A stretch of 64,000 bases of DNA from Epiperipatus broadwayi (Eukaryota > Onychophora > Udeonychophora > Euonychophora > Peripatidae): NCBI GenBank assembly GCA_028023455.1, contig JAQFVV010000113.1, forward strand, positions 308,001-372,000, in the 5' to 3' direction. Shown piece by piece: positions 1 through 10,479 of the stretch. The notes under the pieces are model-generated. The model ran no database searches. It saw nothing but the letters and a program-made list of their open reading frames with translations, and was not told the origin of the DNA. Position 1 is the stretch's first letter; each line of letters opens with the position of its first letter. Made by a program: the position numbers and the translations under genes.

Positions 1-488
1 CACATTAATCTGCGATTTATTAGATGCAAAAATCTCTTGTTGAAGTCATTGTATGTAGTGTTAAAGTCTCCCAGAAGAATAGTAGGAGAGGCTCTGTTAG
101 CGTTGATGGCATTTAGGATATGGATTATTTTTAGATATTGAGAGGTGTCTTTGGCTGTATATATATAAGCTATGATGATCGGATAACCCCAATAGTCTAT
201 TTCTATGACAATAATATTGGCATCTAGGAATAGAATACTAAAACGTTTGGTGGTGTTGACTTGCTGAGAAGAATACGACTCACCTGAAGCAGAATGGCCT
301 ATGGAAAATTTAGTAAATCCGAGAGCTGAGAGAAGAGATAATATTTCATGATCAGTCTTATGGTGATATTTAGTTTCACCCATAAGAAGTATATGAGGGG
401 AGCAGAGCGAGAGCCAGTTTTTAATAGCTAGAACTCTATCAATTGAGTTGATGCCGCGAATATTAATGCCAGCAATTTTGCAGAACAT
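1..488 (-). CDS. LINE ORF2, AP-type endonuclease domain (partial)
   Basis: The frame opens at the ATG at 488 and runs without a stop to position 1 (about 162 codons). Near the start it reads KIAGINIRGINSIDR, the 'N-x-R-G' opening of exonuclease/endonuclease/phosphatase (EEP) domains. A glutamate follows in LLMGETKYHH, which fits the metal-binding Glu, and the LLGDFN signature comes near the end. In LINEs this domain nicks target DNA to prime reverse transcription. The frame is undamaged over this stretch, whereas the upstream ORF1 is broken. The start is supported by the upstream ORF1 stop and its close spacing. The reverse-transcriptase half is out of view. Confidence 0.85.
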   Translation of the reverse strand, partial: MFCKIAGINIRGINSIDRVLAIKNWLSLCSPHILLMGETKYHHKTDHEILSLLSALGFTKFSIGHSASGESYSSQQVNTTKRFSILFLDANIIVIEIDYWGYPIIIAYIYTAKDTSQYLKIIHILNAINANRASPTILLGDFNTTYNDFNKRFLHLINRRLM

Positions 489-494
489 GATAGA

Positions 495-1597
495 TTAATC
501 CAAACCGTCCTCAGCAAAGTGTACCAAGTCAATGTGGGGCATCTCCATGTTAATGAGTTCTGATGTTGTTTGGAAATCAGAGTCTTGTGATTGAACTTGT
601 GGATGGAGTGGTGATATATTTGTTGGTTGAGGAAATGCATCCATGAAGTCTTCCGGTGTCTGATGAAGTAGTGTAATCTGTCTGAGATTCGTCAGATGGA
701 TCAATGGTATCGATGGTTATAGGATCCATGGTTTTCCTCTTTTTCTATGGATTTGTGAAGCTTTGTGCTGGATATATCTGAGATTTGTTTGCTAGTGAGT
801 GGTGGTGAATAATGTATTGGATGGGAGCTGTCATCATCAGAGCTTGATTTATCTGAGCGAATTGATTTTCTTTTAATTTTCTTATTTGTATTTTGGGTAT
901 TTGTTGTGATGGTTTCTGGGGTTTTTTTAAGTTTAGTAGTGTTGTTTTCTTTTTCCTGTACTTTTGATGAAAGTGTTTTTTTATTGTTATAAGAATTTGG
1001 TTTAAATTTTAGATCTGAGTCATTTTCGGTTTGCTGTAACTGTTGTGAAACATTAATTATGCTGACTTTTGGGTTGAGTGTTTGATAAGTCTTTTCATCT
1101 GGATGGTTGATTACTGCAGGCATTGAAGAATTGAGGACAGTTTGTGGATCACTTTGTTTAGGTTTATTAGACTTAGCTGGCACGAATGATGAAGCATCAT
1201 TGGTTTTAAGCTGGGTGGGAGTTGTTATAGATGAATTGTTTTGAAATTTTTTAAGTGTATTTTCTTCATTGCCTGGGTTTTTCTTGCTCTCGTTAGATGG
1301 TTTGGTCATATTGTCTTCTTTTGTAGAAAGAGTTTGGCCTAGCATTGTTTCTCGGGGATTAGTACAATATGTATCTAATGAATGATCTTGAGTATTATTG
1401 GTTTGAGAGATTGGTTTAGTAGCAGTATATGTTATTGCTTGGTTCTCTGATTCACTACTATTAGTGTAGAGGTTGGTGTTTGTTCTTTCTTGAAGATTTT
1501 CATTTTGAAAGATAGGTTTGGATGTGAGAGGGTTTGTTGGAGGATTTATTTGAGTAGATTGTCTGGTTTGTGAGGTTGCTGTTTGAATTAGTCCCAT
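495..1597 (-). pseudogene. LINE ORF1, C-terminal low-complexity half (frameshifted)
   Basis: A 298-codon frame (1597-701) is rich in Ser, Thr, Asn, Lys and Gln with almost no hydrophobic core, typical of the disordered part of LINE ORF1 (gag-like) proteins. It breaks at about 701-750. The reading continues through an ATG-led overlapping frame and then into the frame 704-495, which ends with an acidic tail (DLVHFAEDGLD). Two small frameshifts would explain this. The final stop lies 6 bases upstream of the ORF2 ATG, the layout of a bicistronic LINE transcript. The assignment rests on position and composition, not on a recognised domain in this part. Confidence 0.6.
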
Positions 1598-3054
1598 GGT
1601 GATTGTCTATTTAAGGATTGATAGCCGTATTAATAGGTCTACCAGGGCATCTGGAACTTTATTCTTTTTAATAACAGTGTATGATATTCTTGCTCACAAT
1701 CTTTAATAAGGGTGTTCTTTGAAGGCAGAAGAAAATTGTGGCTGTACTCCCCTGAAGGTCAAAACCATAGGAGAGTCTTGAGTAATAATGGTGGGTATGT
1801 CAGTGGGTATAATGTTTTTCTTTAAAGTAAGTGTGAAGATAACTGTATTGGACAGGATTTGATCTTAAGTGAGGGTTTAATAGGTGTTTAAATTTGCTAA
1901 CTGAACCATAATTAATAAGGATGTCTTAGTTCTTGTTTTTCAAGTGGGCAAGGGTTTTGATTCTCAGATAGTGTAACTGGACGGTTCATATCTATGGAGC
2001 AAAGTATATAATTTCAAAGATCGGTAGTTATTTTTAAAGTTCATACGGTCGCCCAGTTTTAAATCAAATAACATAACGGTATTGGGATGATTAAGGATCA
2101 TTGAAGCCTCTGCCTATTGATTAGACTGTATAATTGTTCTAGAGGAACTTATATAAGACATTGTTGATTTGTTATGGCTAAGATTAACGATTATCGCTGT
2201 AGTAGTTTGTAAACGATTTATACAGAGTGTTGGGAATGTTTTGTTAAACCGTTATTTATTTTTAGGAATGTATCATTAAGATCGTTTATATTAAATGAGA
2301 ATTTTCTAGAGTGTTTGATTCTTGTTCTGTGTCTAATTCTGAGATATTCAAATATAGTTCATTGAAATTATCGGCCTTAATATTTTCGGAGATTCTCTCA
2401 GAATTTTTAGACCTTACGATATTTGCGTACTTAGTGGAATTTTTCAATATTGGAAATGAGGAAATTGGTTTAGATTGCAAGTTGGCTGATGTAGCAATGG
2501 ATTGTTCTGTGCTATAATCTTTGTTTGTTTTGGAATGAGGTTTATTAGTTTTAAAATTTATTTCTTCTTTTTGATTTTTAAATTTACTGTTGACAACTGT
2601 AATTGATGGTTTTGTCCTCTGTGGAAAAGTTTTAACTTTAAAATGATACATCTTGTTGGAAATTTTGTCTATTATTTTCAGATATGGTTTTGGGGTATTA
2701 TAGGGAAAGAAAATTGCTATTAGAGTTTCTGGAGCGTAAATCTTCGAGAGGAGATGATTGGTTTTTGCTTGTATTGTTAAGGATTTCAATAGTTTCGCTT
2801 GATGAGATATTTATGCTATTGTTTATATTAGGGGTAAGTAGAATATTTTCTAAACTTTTGTTGATATTTGCGATGGTGTTTTCATTTGATTTATTGGTTT
2901 GTGGGTTTTTATTTGTAGTAGAAGTTAGTTTAGTTGCATTTAGATTAGATCTAAGGCTATAATATTTACGACCGATGGCTGCTTTGCTATGTTGAATGCT
3001 GAGATCGGGGTTAACATTAATTTGAGAATTATCGATTATATTATCACTTTCCAT
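1598..3054 (-). pseudogene. LINE ORF1, N-terminal and central part (decayed)
   Basis: On the minus strand a frame starts at 3054 (MESDNIIDNSQINVN) and is Asn/Ser-rich to 2698. It is continued in a second frame (2789-2286) with KPYLKIIDKISNKMYHFKVK, which could be the edge of an RNA-binding fold. Between 2285 and 1600 no frame stays open. Pieces such as LTLKKNIIPTDIPTIITQ and PDALVDLLIRLSILK in different frames look like remains of the folded RNA-binding/gag core. Total original length would be about 850 codons, long for ORF1. Decay here contrasts with the intact endonuclease frame. Confidence 0.5.
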
Positions 3055-3235
3055 AATAAATAATGTTTAAAACCGACTTACCTTGAATAAAAGACGTAAA
3101 GGTAAGGGGACAATCGTCCCTGTCTTCTTGAAACTGAATCGCAAAGGGACGCTTTTAATAAGACCAGTTGCAAAGATGGCTGCCAAAAGCGGAAGTGTAC
3201 TCCCATTGTTTGAAGTTCTTATAAACTTATAAGAA
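3055..3235 (-). promoter_or_regulatory. LINE 5' leader with YY1-like and ETS-like motifs
   Basis: This stretch is clearly GC-richer than its surroundings and lies directly upstream of ORF1. On the plus strand AAAGATGGCTGCC (3172-3184) is close to the YY1 consensus AAGATGGCGGC, and AGCGGAAGTG (3188-3197) matches an ETS core (CGGAAGT). Both motif types occur in LINE internal promoters and in TATA-less promoters of animals. A GTAAGT splice-donor-like hexamer also occurs on the minus strand near 3085-3075. Motif presence is seen; promoter function is inferred. Confidence 0.45.
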
Positions 3236-3421
3236 ATAACAATTAAATTACTTTATTTTAATTGCTACTTTTTTGTGTGTCATAAGGATTGTACAAAAAA
3301 AAAAACTCAGTTGTATAAAAATTTCTCCAACTTGGTCACAGGTATTTTCTTATAATAAAACAATGAAATTTATTTATTAATACTTCTATATTTATTTAAA
3401 ATTTCTAATTAAAAAACGTAC

Positions 3422-3540
3422 CTCTAATGTGAATGGAAGGGTTTTAATCCATCTATCTTTGAATTCTGCATGCAAATCTTTTTCTGTTTGAAGATTTCGG
3501 AAATCATCATCCAAATGTGCGTGTTGGTAGCGAGCAAATT
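3422..3540 (-). CDS. Host gene exon, 119 nt, protein not recognised
   Basis: On the minus strand the segment is bounded by a textbook acceptor (tttttgtttttag) and donor (GAG|GTACGT). It carries one open frame of 39 codons plus two leading bases: FARYQHAHLDDDFR near the start and DRWIKTLPFTLE at the end. It is much less AT-rich than the DNA around it and has the mixed charged/aromatic composition of real protein. The intron before it is phase 1 and the intron after it is phase 0. The phase fits the upstream candidate exon 4016-4044, where the split codon becomes Glu. The next exon must lie beyond the LINE, outside the window. I do not recognise the family. Confidence 0.72.
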
Positions 3541-4015
3541 CTAAAAACAAAATTTATGAAATCCTATTTTAAACTTTTTTAAAATTGTTTTGTTTTATAT
3601 GTATATAGGAATATACACATATGTCATATTCTGGCATTTATCCTATAGAAAGTTCTTTTATGACTATCTTCTTTATAATTATTTTTAAATTTTAATCTCA
3701 CACACATGCATATAAACGCATGCTATAAATAAATATTATTTAAATATCTATTAGAATAAATAACCACATCAAAGAGTGAAAAACTTATTTGAATAGCTTC
3801 ATTACATAGATATCAGTAACCATTTACAAGCAAATCCTATATATATATATATCAGTAATTATGTAATGGAGAGTTAAGATATTACGTATGTTTAAAGCAG
3901 TCTATTGTCGCAATTTTTTTTTTTTTGTTGTTGTTGCAATTTTTGAGTTCATAATTATAAGTTACCACTACATTACTTAATTATATAATGAATTGGTAAA
4001 ATAGCTGTTAAATAC

Positions 4016-4044
4016 CTCGCCACAGATAAGGATCTCTCCAACAA
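4016..4044 (-). CDS. Candidate short host exon upstream of 3422-3540
   Basis: Minus-strand reading gives CWRDPYLWR followed by one base of a split codon, then a GTATTT donor. Joined to the 3422-3540 exon it reads CWRDPYLWRE-FARYQHAH, with phase preserved. The acceptor is either the AG at 4046-4045 or the AG two bases upstream (4048-4047); the former keeps phase with the 5793-5837 candidate. At 29-31 nt it is a micro-exon, so the evidence is the in-phase join and the local rise in GC, not length. Exon boundaries are uncertain. Confidence 0.42.
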
Positions 4045-4134
4045 CTCTTCGATATAATAATAAAAAAAAAATCATTACTCATTACAATTACAAGGTGGTA
4101 AAGATTTATTTTTTTGATTACGTTTATATAACAA

Positions 4135-4375
4135 TTAATTTACATTTAATGTTTTTTAACAACAAAAAAAAAATCATTATATATTAAACATAATTATACA
4201 AAGTGGCATATTTTTGAGATTGAAGTCCAGAAATCCAAATTTTAAATGAACCTATATATATATATATATTATGATTAAGCGAAATCAAATTATAAAAGTA
4301 TCACAGAGAATTGGGTTCAAATACAGGATGTTAGGTCTGAAGTTAAACTCGAGCTATTACAAATTATTACAAATT
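4135..4375 (+). repeat. Dispersed repeat D1, copy 1
   Basis: It matches 6225-6575 in the same orientation over most of its length. Shared landmarks are AAACATAATTA, AAGTGGCATAT, AAGTCCAGAA and ATCAAATTATAAAAGTAT. The second copy carries a tRNA-like insertion that this one lacks, so this copy shows the empty site. Confidence 0.6.
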
Positions 4376-5792
4376 AAAAGAATAGAAGAAAATAGACTTA
4401 ATAGATTGATAGAAACATTTCCACATGATAAAATGAAAACGCAAAATAACAAAAGTGTAATAAACATGATTTGTGAGATAAACATATATTATAGTGAATA
4501 TTTCAATAGCTGATTTTATTCACTTGAAGTACTTTAAACTTGCTAAAGTTAAGAATAGGGAGCGGGTTGATCATTGTGGGTAAACATACAAGTACATAAA
4601 CTTGAAATAAATGTACAAGTTTATAAGATATACAGATTATAAACGGATTCGTTATATAGCATTTTAATTGGTGATATATGAATGCAAATTGTTGATCATT
4701 TTAAAGAATGAAATGATAGTTAATTCAAAAGCGCATTAAACAAATAAAAAGTTTTTGAAAGTTAAGAGCTAAAATCATTTTAACAAATGCAACAAAATTT
4801 AATTTTTAATCAAACTGTGTAAATGTTAAATAAAGGTCACAATTGAATTTCGAAAATATTGTAATATTTTTCTGTAATAACTAGTTAATTAAAACAACGG
4901 TTGAGCAAAAAAAAAACTGCTGATAAACAATACGATAAAACAATTTAATTAGAATAAGAAACGTCGAGATTATTTTGTTTTGGGGGAAAGAAATAGCAAA
5001 TACTTAGTTATGGCTTTTGAATTAAGATAAATATGTTTTGTGGGCAACTGATAAAAGGAAAGTTATATATGATGGAATATCTTTTTTTTAAAAATGAAAG
5101 ATGTTAGAGTTAATTAGATTTATATCAAGATTAGAATTCTTGATGCCAAAAAGAAAAGAACTAAGCATTTAAATAAAAACTAGTCAATTCAATTTTATGA
5201 TATATTCTACAATTGAAGAAGAACAGCTATAACAGTACTTTTAAGTGCTGACATATTCAGCTACAAGGAAAAATGTAAATACCATGGTAATTTAGGATAT
5301 GATGTGCTTAAGTGCCCTGCAGAAGTGTGTTATTAGTCACTATTGTTATGTAATTTCTCAGAGATGAATGGACGCTGTGTTTCTCAATCTGAAGGATAAC
5401 GCCCTAGTAGTAGTTCACTAGTCTTTTATTTTCTTAATCAATTTTTGATAGTCTAACTTGTCAAGAGTAAAACTATGGAGAATTATATTCTAATAATAAT
5501 CTGCTTTATAAAAATGGTTATAATCACAGTCAAACAGGAAGAAAGTTTAGAGATCATTTACAATTTGTAATAGATGTTAATTACTGACCAATTACAAGAA
5601 CATTAATATAAATTCAATTTTATTCTAGCATAAAAGAAAGTCAATATTATAAAATATTGATGAATTACCATGCAAATAAAAAATGTCTATTTCAGATAAT
5701 GCACTTAAAATCGCAAGCTTACACAAATATATACATATATATGTTTCAATTGTTATATTTTCATTTACTACTATTAAACTCCCTCCACTCAC

Positions 5793-5837
5793 AACTCCGA
5801 TGCCATCCATTTCAGATAAATACAATAATGACCATTA
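5793..5837 (-). CDS. Candidate host exon, 45 nt
   Basis: On the minus strand the AG of gataatgattag (5839-5838) could be an acceptor and GTGAGT (5792-5787) is a good donor. The frame between, needing one leading base from the previous exon, reads NGHYCIYLKWMASE and ends two bases into a codon. The phases fit the neighbours at 14596-14635 and 4016-4044. An alternative reading is a first coding exon starting at the ATG at 5810 (MDGIGV). The acceptor lacks a strong pyrimidine tract, so this is a suggestion. Confidence 0.33.
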
Positions 5838-6224
5838 CTAATCATTATCGAAACTAGAGATTATCTCTAGCACAGATATAAAATTTAAAACTCAGTTAAA
5901 GATTAATATGTCTGATTTTTTATTTATTTTACACACACCGAGTGGGGGTCATTTGTCTTTTATTATATCTTTATTTAAATGAATTTAAAAAGAATGGGGA
6001 AGTATGGAGATGTTTATTATATCTATAATGTATGCTTCAGTGTTAGGGATATTAATTAAATGCATTCTCATAAGAGAAAAATGTGAAGAACCTAAAACAT
6101 TTTTTGCTGTATGATAGTTTCGAATATGTTTAATGATGATGATGCTAATAATAATAATAATAATAATTATTATTATTATTTACTAAATTAATTTATATTT
6201 AATTTTTTTTTCTATGATAAAAAT

Positions 6225-6575
6225 TATATATTTAATATTTTTTTTAACAAAAAAAGATTATTACATCAAAAAAGCTGTATGATTTTATTGCTTGGGAGTT
6301 CATAAGTACCAGACCTATAAGCACTAGAATTGATCCTGGTTCTCCCAATCCCAAGTCACATGTTCTACCAATTATGCCAAACCATGCAGGGCTTTATTAC
6401 CTATTAAACATAATTACTTGAAAAGTGGCATATCTTTAAAATTAAAGTCCAGAATTCCAAATTTTAAGTGAACCTATATATTTATATCATGATTAGGCAA
6501 AATCAAATTATAAAAGTATTGTAGAGAGCTGAGTTCAACTGCAGGATGTTAGATCCATTAAGCTCAAGTTTAATA
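6225..6575 (+). repeat. Dispersed repeat D1, copy 2, carrying a SINE insertion
   Basis: Second copy of the repeat at 4135-4375. Relative to copy 1 it is interrupted at about 6265-6400 by a tRNA-related insert bordered by TTATTAC on both sides (6258-6264 and 6394-6400). Confidence 0.6.
6265..6393 (-). mobile_element. tRNA-related SINE inserted in repeat D1
   Basis: On the minus strand TGGCATAATTGGTAGA resembles a pol III A box and AGGATCAATTCT a degenerate B box about 40 bases later. TTGGG in the anticodon region suggests a tRNA-Pro-like ancestor. It is flanked by a 7-bp direct repeat (TTATTAC) and absent from the other D1 copy, which supports a real insertion. Confidence 0.5.
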
Positions 6576-6589
6576 ATCATATTACACTT

Positions 6590-7187
6590 ACTACAGATTT
6601 AGTGGAGCATGGTTATAAAACAATAGGTATTTATTTAGATTTATGTAAAGCTTTTGATTTTGTTTCAAATAATAAATTAAGAAACTTTATTATATATTTA
6701 TTAGAGACTGCATGGATAACTGGCTGGCATTTTATTTACATTAAAGAAAACAAGGTTCAAATTAATGGAGTCGAGTGCTTATTCATTTATGTAATTTGGT
6801 GTACACAACGCTCATTTTAAGTCCATTACTTTTTTATTATATATATTAACGACGTAATGAATCTTCTTTTGCATATGCAGATGACACAACATTATTATTA
6901 TCAGCTACAATTTATGCATTATTTCAAAAATTAATAAATAAGAATTTAATTATAATTAAGCATTGGCTTTTCTATAATAATTTATTTATTAATTATACTA
7001 AATTTAAATATATTATTTATAATTATAAAAAATAACTAGAGGGATTTGAACTTAGAATTTTTCAGTCTATATTCACTTTACATTTATATAGAAAACATTC
7101 AGTGCACTGAATGAATAAATTAATTATAAAAAATATAATCTCTATCCAAATATATTATTAACAATTATAAAAAAATAATTCCAGGAT
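6590..7187 (+). pseudogene. LINE reverse-transcriptase remnant with YADD motif
   Basis: The first frame (6602-6820) contains GIYLDLCKAFDFVSNNKL, the catalytic-Asp region of LINE reverse transcriptases (usual form LDLSKAFDTV). After one frameshift the reading passes LLFLLYINDV and then FAYADDTTLL, the YADD active-site motif, and ends near 7036. The order and spacing are those of a jockey/CR1-type LINE palm domain. A later insertion at 7035-7147 splits it: near-identical AAATATATTATT segments occur at both sides. The copy is inactive because of several frameshifts and missing domains. Confidence 0.7.
7035..7147. mobile_element. Short insertion in the RT remnant, related to the tRNA-ended foldback family
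   Basis: GGGATTTGAACTTAGA resembles the terminal B-box region of the foldback elements at 16.0 and 62.3 kb. About 30 bases of flanking target (around 7003-7033 and 7148-7178) appear duplicated with few differences. Confidence 0.35.
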
Positions 7188-7399
7188 ATCTTTGTTAAAA
7201 TGTCAAACAATAAATTAATAAAAATTGGATCTACATTTTATTTGAGATTACTGTTGGCTATAATTTATTTGAAAAAAAGTTTAAGACTTAAAATTTTTAA
7301 ATTTTATTTTATAAAATTAAAAATATTTCACCACAAAAGATTATTATACAGTAGTATAGGCAAATTTTCCTTTTTAAATTAACTCAGGGAACTGTATTT

Positions 7400-8195
7400 T
7401 TACATTGGACTATTTCCATTATCTATTATGAGTACTGAATGTCTAGAAAAATTTAACTTTATTTAAATATTCCAAATACATTCAAACTGTTAGTAATAGC
7501 ACATCAAACATGTTAGTATATGCACAACATGTTGAGAAGTATTATTCTCCCCTCTTATTCAGGTGCTGCTGGCCTGACCAGTGACAGTACTAGCTTGGGA
7601 TCTGAACCTGAACTCTTAGATTCTTGGATATTGAATTTTAAGGTAACACTCTAAGCAACTGAGCCATCCTGCCAAAGGCAGTCAGTAGAAATTTCATATA
7701 CTTATCTATGGGGTTCCTCCTGATTTCTCCATTTTTTCCTAAGAGCAAAGTTGATTAGTAGTTTTCATATATTATGTATAGTCACACTAGGTTGGCTTAT
7801 GGGATTTTTTACCATTGTCATGTGAGCAGCTTTTTTAAATTTTCTTCTTTGTACCCTTTCTTCTCTATCCAATATTTTTGTATTTCCAATTGAACACCTC
7901 ATAGATATGTATATGAAATTTCTACAGACAGTTGCCTTTGGCAGGATGATTCAGTTGGTTAGAGGGTTACCTCAATATTCAAGAATCTAAGCATCCAGGT
8001 TTAAATCCCAAGTTAGTACTGTTACTTCTCGAAATGTTATGCATATACTAACCTGTTTGATGTGACATTACTAACAGTTGAATGTATTTGAAATATTTGA
8101 ATAAAGTTACATTTTTTTAGAGATTAGATGGTGGAAATAGTCCAATATAAAAATACAACTAGAACACCATCATCACAAACCTTCAGGAAAACACT
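7400..8195. mobile_element. Inverted pair of a tRNA-derived SINE (family K)
   Basis: The right half (7920-8195, plus strand) begins CCTTTGGCAGGATG, has an A-box-like TCAGTTGGTTAGAGGG and a B-box-like AGGTTTAAATCCC, then a body ending near AACCTTCAGGAAA. The left half (7400-7683) is the same unit on the opposite strand. The spacer 7684-7920 also matches, inverted, the sequence upstream of the third copy at 59.4-59.7 kb. A tail-only copy occurs at 58.11-58.25 kb. The 92-codon frame at 8128-8406 is only this tail read through. Confidence 0.7.
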
Positions 8196-8199
8196 AACT

Positions 8200-9180
8200 T
8201 ATGGAATATCTTTCTGCAGAGGCACAACTTCATATCATTTATGGTCTTTAAAGACTGTACATCATTTTGACTCTTTAAATAATATATCAGGACTTTTAGC
8301 AGTCAAAAAATTATTTATAGTCAATATTTTATGCAATTATTTCAAACTATATTATTTTAATGTAATATTTCTTAAGGTAAAACTACAAAGTCTAAATTTA
8401 ATTTGAGTGACTATATACACATTATGACAAAACTCACAGTAAATATCAAATGTGTTACATTGGTCTGATGTATTTTAATGCTGTATTATCAGAAATTATA
8501 TATATAATATTCCATTAGATTCAAGAGAAAAATTTCAATTTCCATTGTAAAAAGATGTACAAAATTCTAATATTAGATAACTATCATTAATAAAAGAATG
8601 ATCTTGCTGAACTCTTGAACATTATGTATATAATTAAATACTAAGTCTGAGACTATTCATATAGTTTATTGTGCTTTTAATTATTAATATTTTATATAAG
8701 TTATATATATATTGTTAATTAATTTTTATTATATTTTTAACCTTGACACACGATTTTTTTCTCCACATGGAGTTTATTGAATAAATAAATAATAATTATT
8801 ATTATATAATGAGAAACTAAATGCCTTTGAAATATATAGCATGACAATATATTAAAAAAGACCAGAAATGGTATAGATTATTAAAATTTTAATTTCAATC
8901 TTTATTTGAAAGGATTCCAATAATATATTTTGGATATATTAGCTTGCTGTACATTATTTATTGTTTGTCACTTAATAAAATTTAATAGTTATTTAAAAAT
9001 AAATTTTATCTCCTATTGCAATTCTAAGTTATTATAATAATCAATAAAGCAAGTCATATATAACGTGACATTGCTTTTATAAACTTGTATTTACAAAAAT
9101 GTAATACAGAGAGCGTATCAATAGCTCAAACAAGCTCTTAATTGATAAGTACAGTAAAAGAAAATATTTAAAATCTCTAT
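8200..9180. other. AT-rich intergenic or intronic DNA
   Basis: TA-rich sequence with no frame, splice pair or repeat family that I can recognise. Confidence 0.5.
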
Positions 9181-9189
9181 CTGGAACAT

Positions 9190-9290
9190 TCTTATCCCCA
9201 GATCAATTGGTTTCAAGCTTATGGCTCATCTCAGTGAGGAGCTAGAATATTCAGACACTAGATCTAAAATATCAACTCAAAACCCAGCAT
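9190..9290 (-). repeat. Fragment of the R-family core
   Basis: CCCCAGATCAATTGG, AAGCTTATGGCTCAT and TCAGTGAGGAGCT followed by ACTAGATCT line up with the conserved core of the 1.3 kb R elements (CCCCAGACTAG, CTTGTGGCCATCAT, TCAGTGAGGAGCC). Only this core is recognisable here. Confidence 0.45.
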
Positions 9291-9785
9291 CTATGTTATT
9301 ACGTTTTACTTACTCAGTATCATTGGTCCTTGTCATCATGCTCAAAGCTAAATCATTGTAAAGAATGTTAATAGGGAGAAGTTAAGTGAATTACAATTAA
9401 GGATAATCATATCGATCATCATCAATCTTTCCTCCATTGCAAAGTGATATCTGAAGAGATATTAAGTTTTCACCATTTAAATAAAACTAGGAGATCCTTG
9501 AGCTGATCATTAAAGAATGGATTTTCAAATTGACAATGACCTGGAAATGTAATCAGAATCTATAGACAGCAGTCAGTATGATCATTCAGAAGACCAAACA
9601 CATAGTTTGATCATTATCAGCATTCTTAATAAGCCATTTAAGTTAAAGATATTTATGTTTTTCAGTATATAAATTACATATTCATACTACAACTAACAAA
9701 TATATATTAGAATGAATTATGATTGAGTTCATTTTTAAATCAGGGAAGTCTTTTTCTAATGGTGCTTAAATGCTTTCCTTAACTT

Positions 9786-9894
9786 TTTTCCATATGTCAT
9801 AGCAGCGGGAGGTGAACCCACAACAACTGTCTGCAACCAACTGCTAGCTTGCAAGGCAGCTGCGCTGACCTCTCGGCTAACAATGCTTGGCAAC
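9786..9894 (-). mobile_element. tRNA-derived SINE (family T) with 15-bp target duplication
   Basis: Minus strand: A-box-like TTAGCCGAGAGGTCAGCGC, then about 40 bases later B-box-like GGGTTCACCTCCC, ending GCTATGACATATGG plus a short A tract. The copy is flanked by a perfect 15-bp direct repeat, TGCTTTCCTTAACTT (9771-9785 and 9895-9909). At about 109 bp it is little more than a tRNA-like head plus tail. Other copies: 36.35, 40.1, 42.8, 46.1 and 60.1 kb. Confidence 0.8.
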
Positions 9895-10479
9895 TGCTTT
9901 CCTTAACTTGATTGAAAAATCCATATTTCATTTATAAATACATGTTTTAAACCAAAAGCATTCTAAGCTTTTCATCTTTATATATTTTATGAAATAAATA
10001 ATTAGAAACAACAACAACAAAAAACCTTTAAATAGTTGTGATTATATTAAGACAGTAAAATAATTTTAAAAATCATTTATGGGAGTGTTAGTTTCAAGTT
10101 CATTAGGCTTTTTTCTAGATGACATAAAGGCTAATAACCAAAAAACACTACATTTGGGCAAACTAATCTAATTAATTAAATTTCTTTCTTAAATAATTTA
10201 CATCATATTTAAGAAAATATGAAATTAACATATTTTTATTTATGACAAATTAATAATAAATACAAAAAACCCAATTTATTAAGTTGTTTATATATGGCTA
10301 TTTTTTAATTGGAAACAAAAGTTCGTGGAAGTGTGATTCAATTTTAAATGACCATTTATAGTCAATTAATGCAATATTTAACTGCAAAATAGATGACTAT
10401 GTTTGTATTAATATAGCTTTGTTTTTGACTACTATTTGTAATCAGACATATTAATTTTCAAGATTAATCTTTGTGATTG

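Larger units (their letters stand above)
1..3235 (-). mobile_element. 5' part of a non-LTR retrotransposon (LINE), truncated by the window edge
   Basis: Read on the minus strand, a GC-richer leader (3235-3055) is followed by a decayed ORF1 (3054-495) and then, 6 bases after its stop, by an ATG opening an endonuclease frame that stays open to position 1. The order leader, ORF1, ORF2-endonuclease is that of a jockey/CR1/L2-type LINE. The leader suggests the 5' end is nearly intact, unusual because most LINE copies are 5'-truncated. The reverse transcriptase would lie outside the window. The element sits downstream of a host exon (3422-3540) in the same orientation, so it may lie in an intron of that gene. 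Confidence 0.8.
3545..5790. other. AT-rich sequence with one dispersed repeat; otherwise nothing recognised
   Basis: Apart from the short exon at 4.0 kb and the repeat at 4135-4375, this is AT-rich DNA with A/T runs and TA repeats. An 80-codon frame at 4271-4513 lies inside and beyond the repeat and is Lys/Asn/Ile-rich; I do not consider it a gene. Confidence 0.5.

Noticed and set aside
5290-5420. Minus-strand frame GVILQIEKHSVHSSLRNYI as an exon
   Set aside because: Phase and splice sites do not fit the neighbouring exon chain, and TGTTTCTCAATCTG looks more like a worn hAT terminus; no partner end was found, so neither call is made.
8128-8406. 92-codon plus-strand frame
   Set aside because: It starts in the family K SINE tail and runs into AT-rich DNA.
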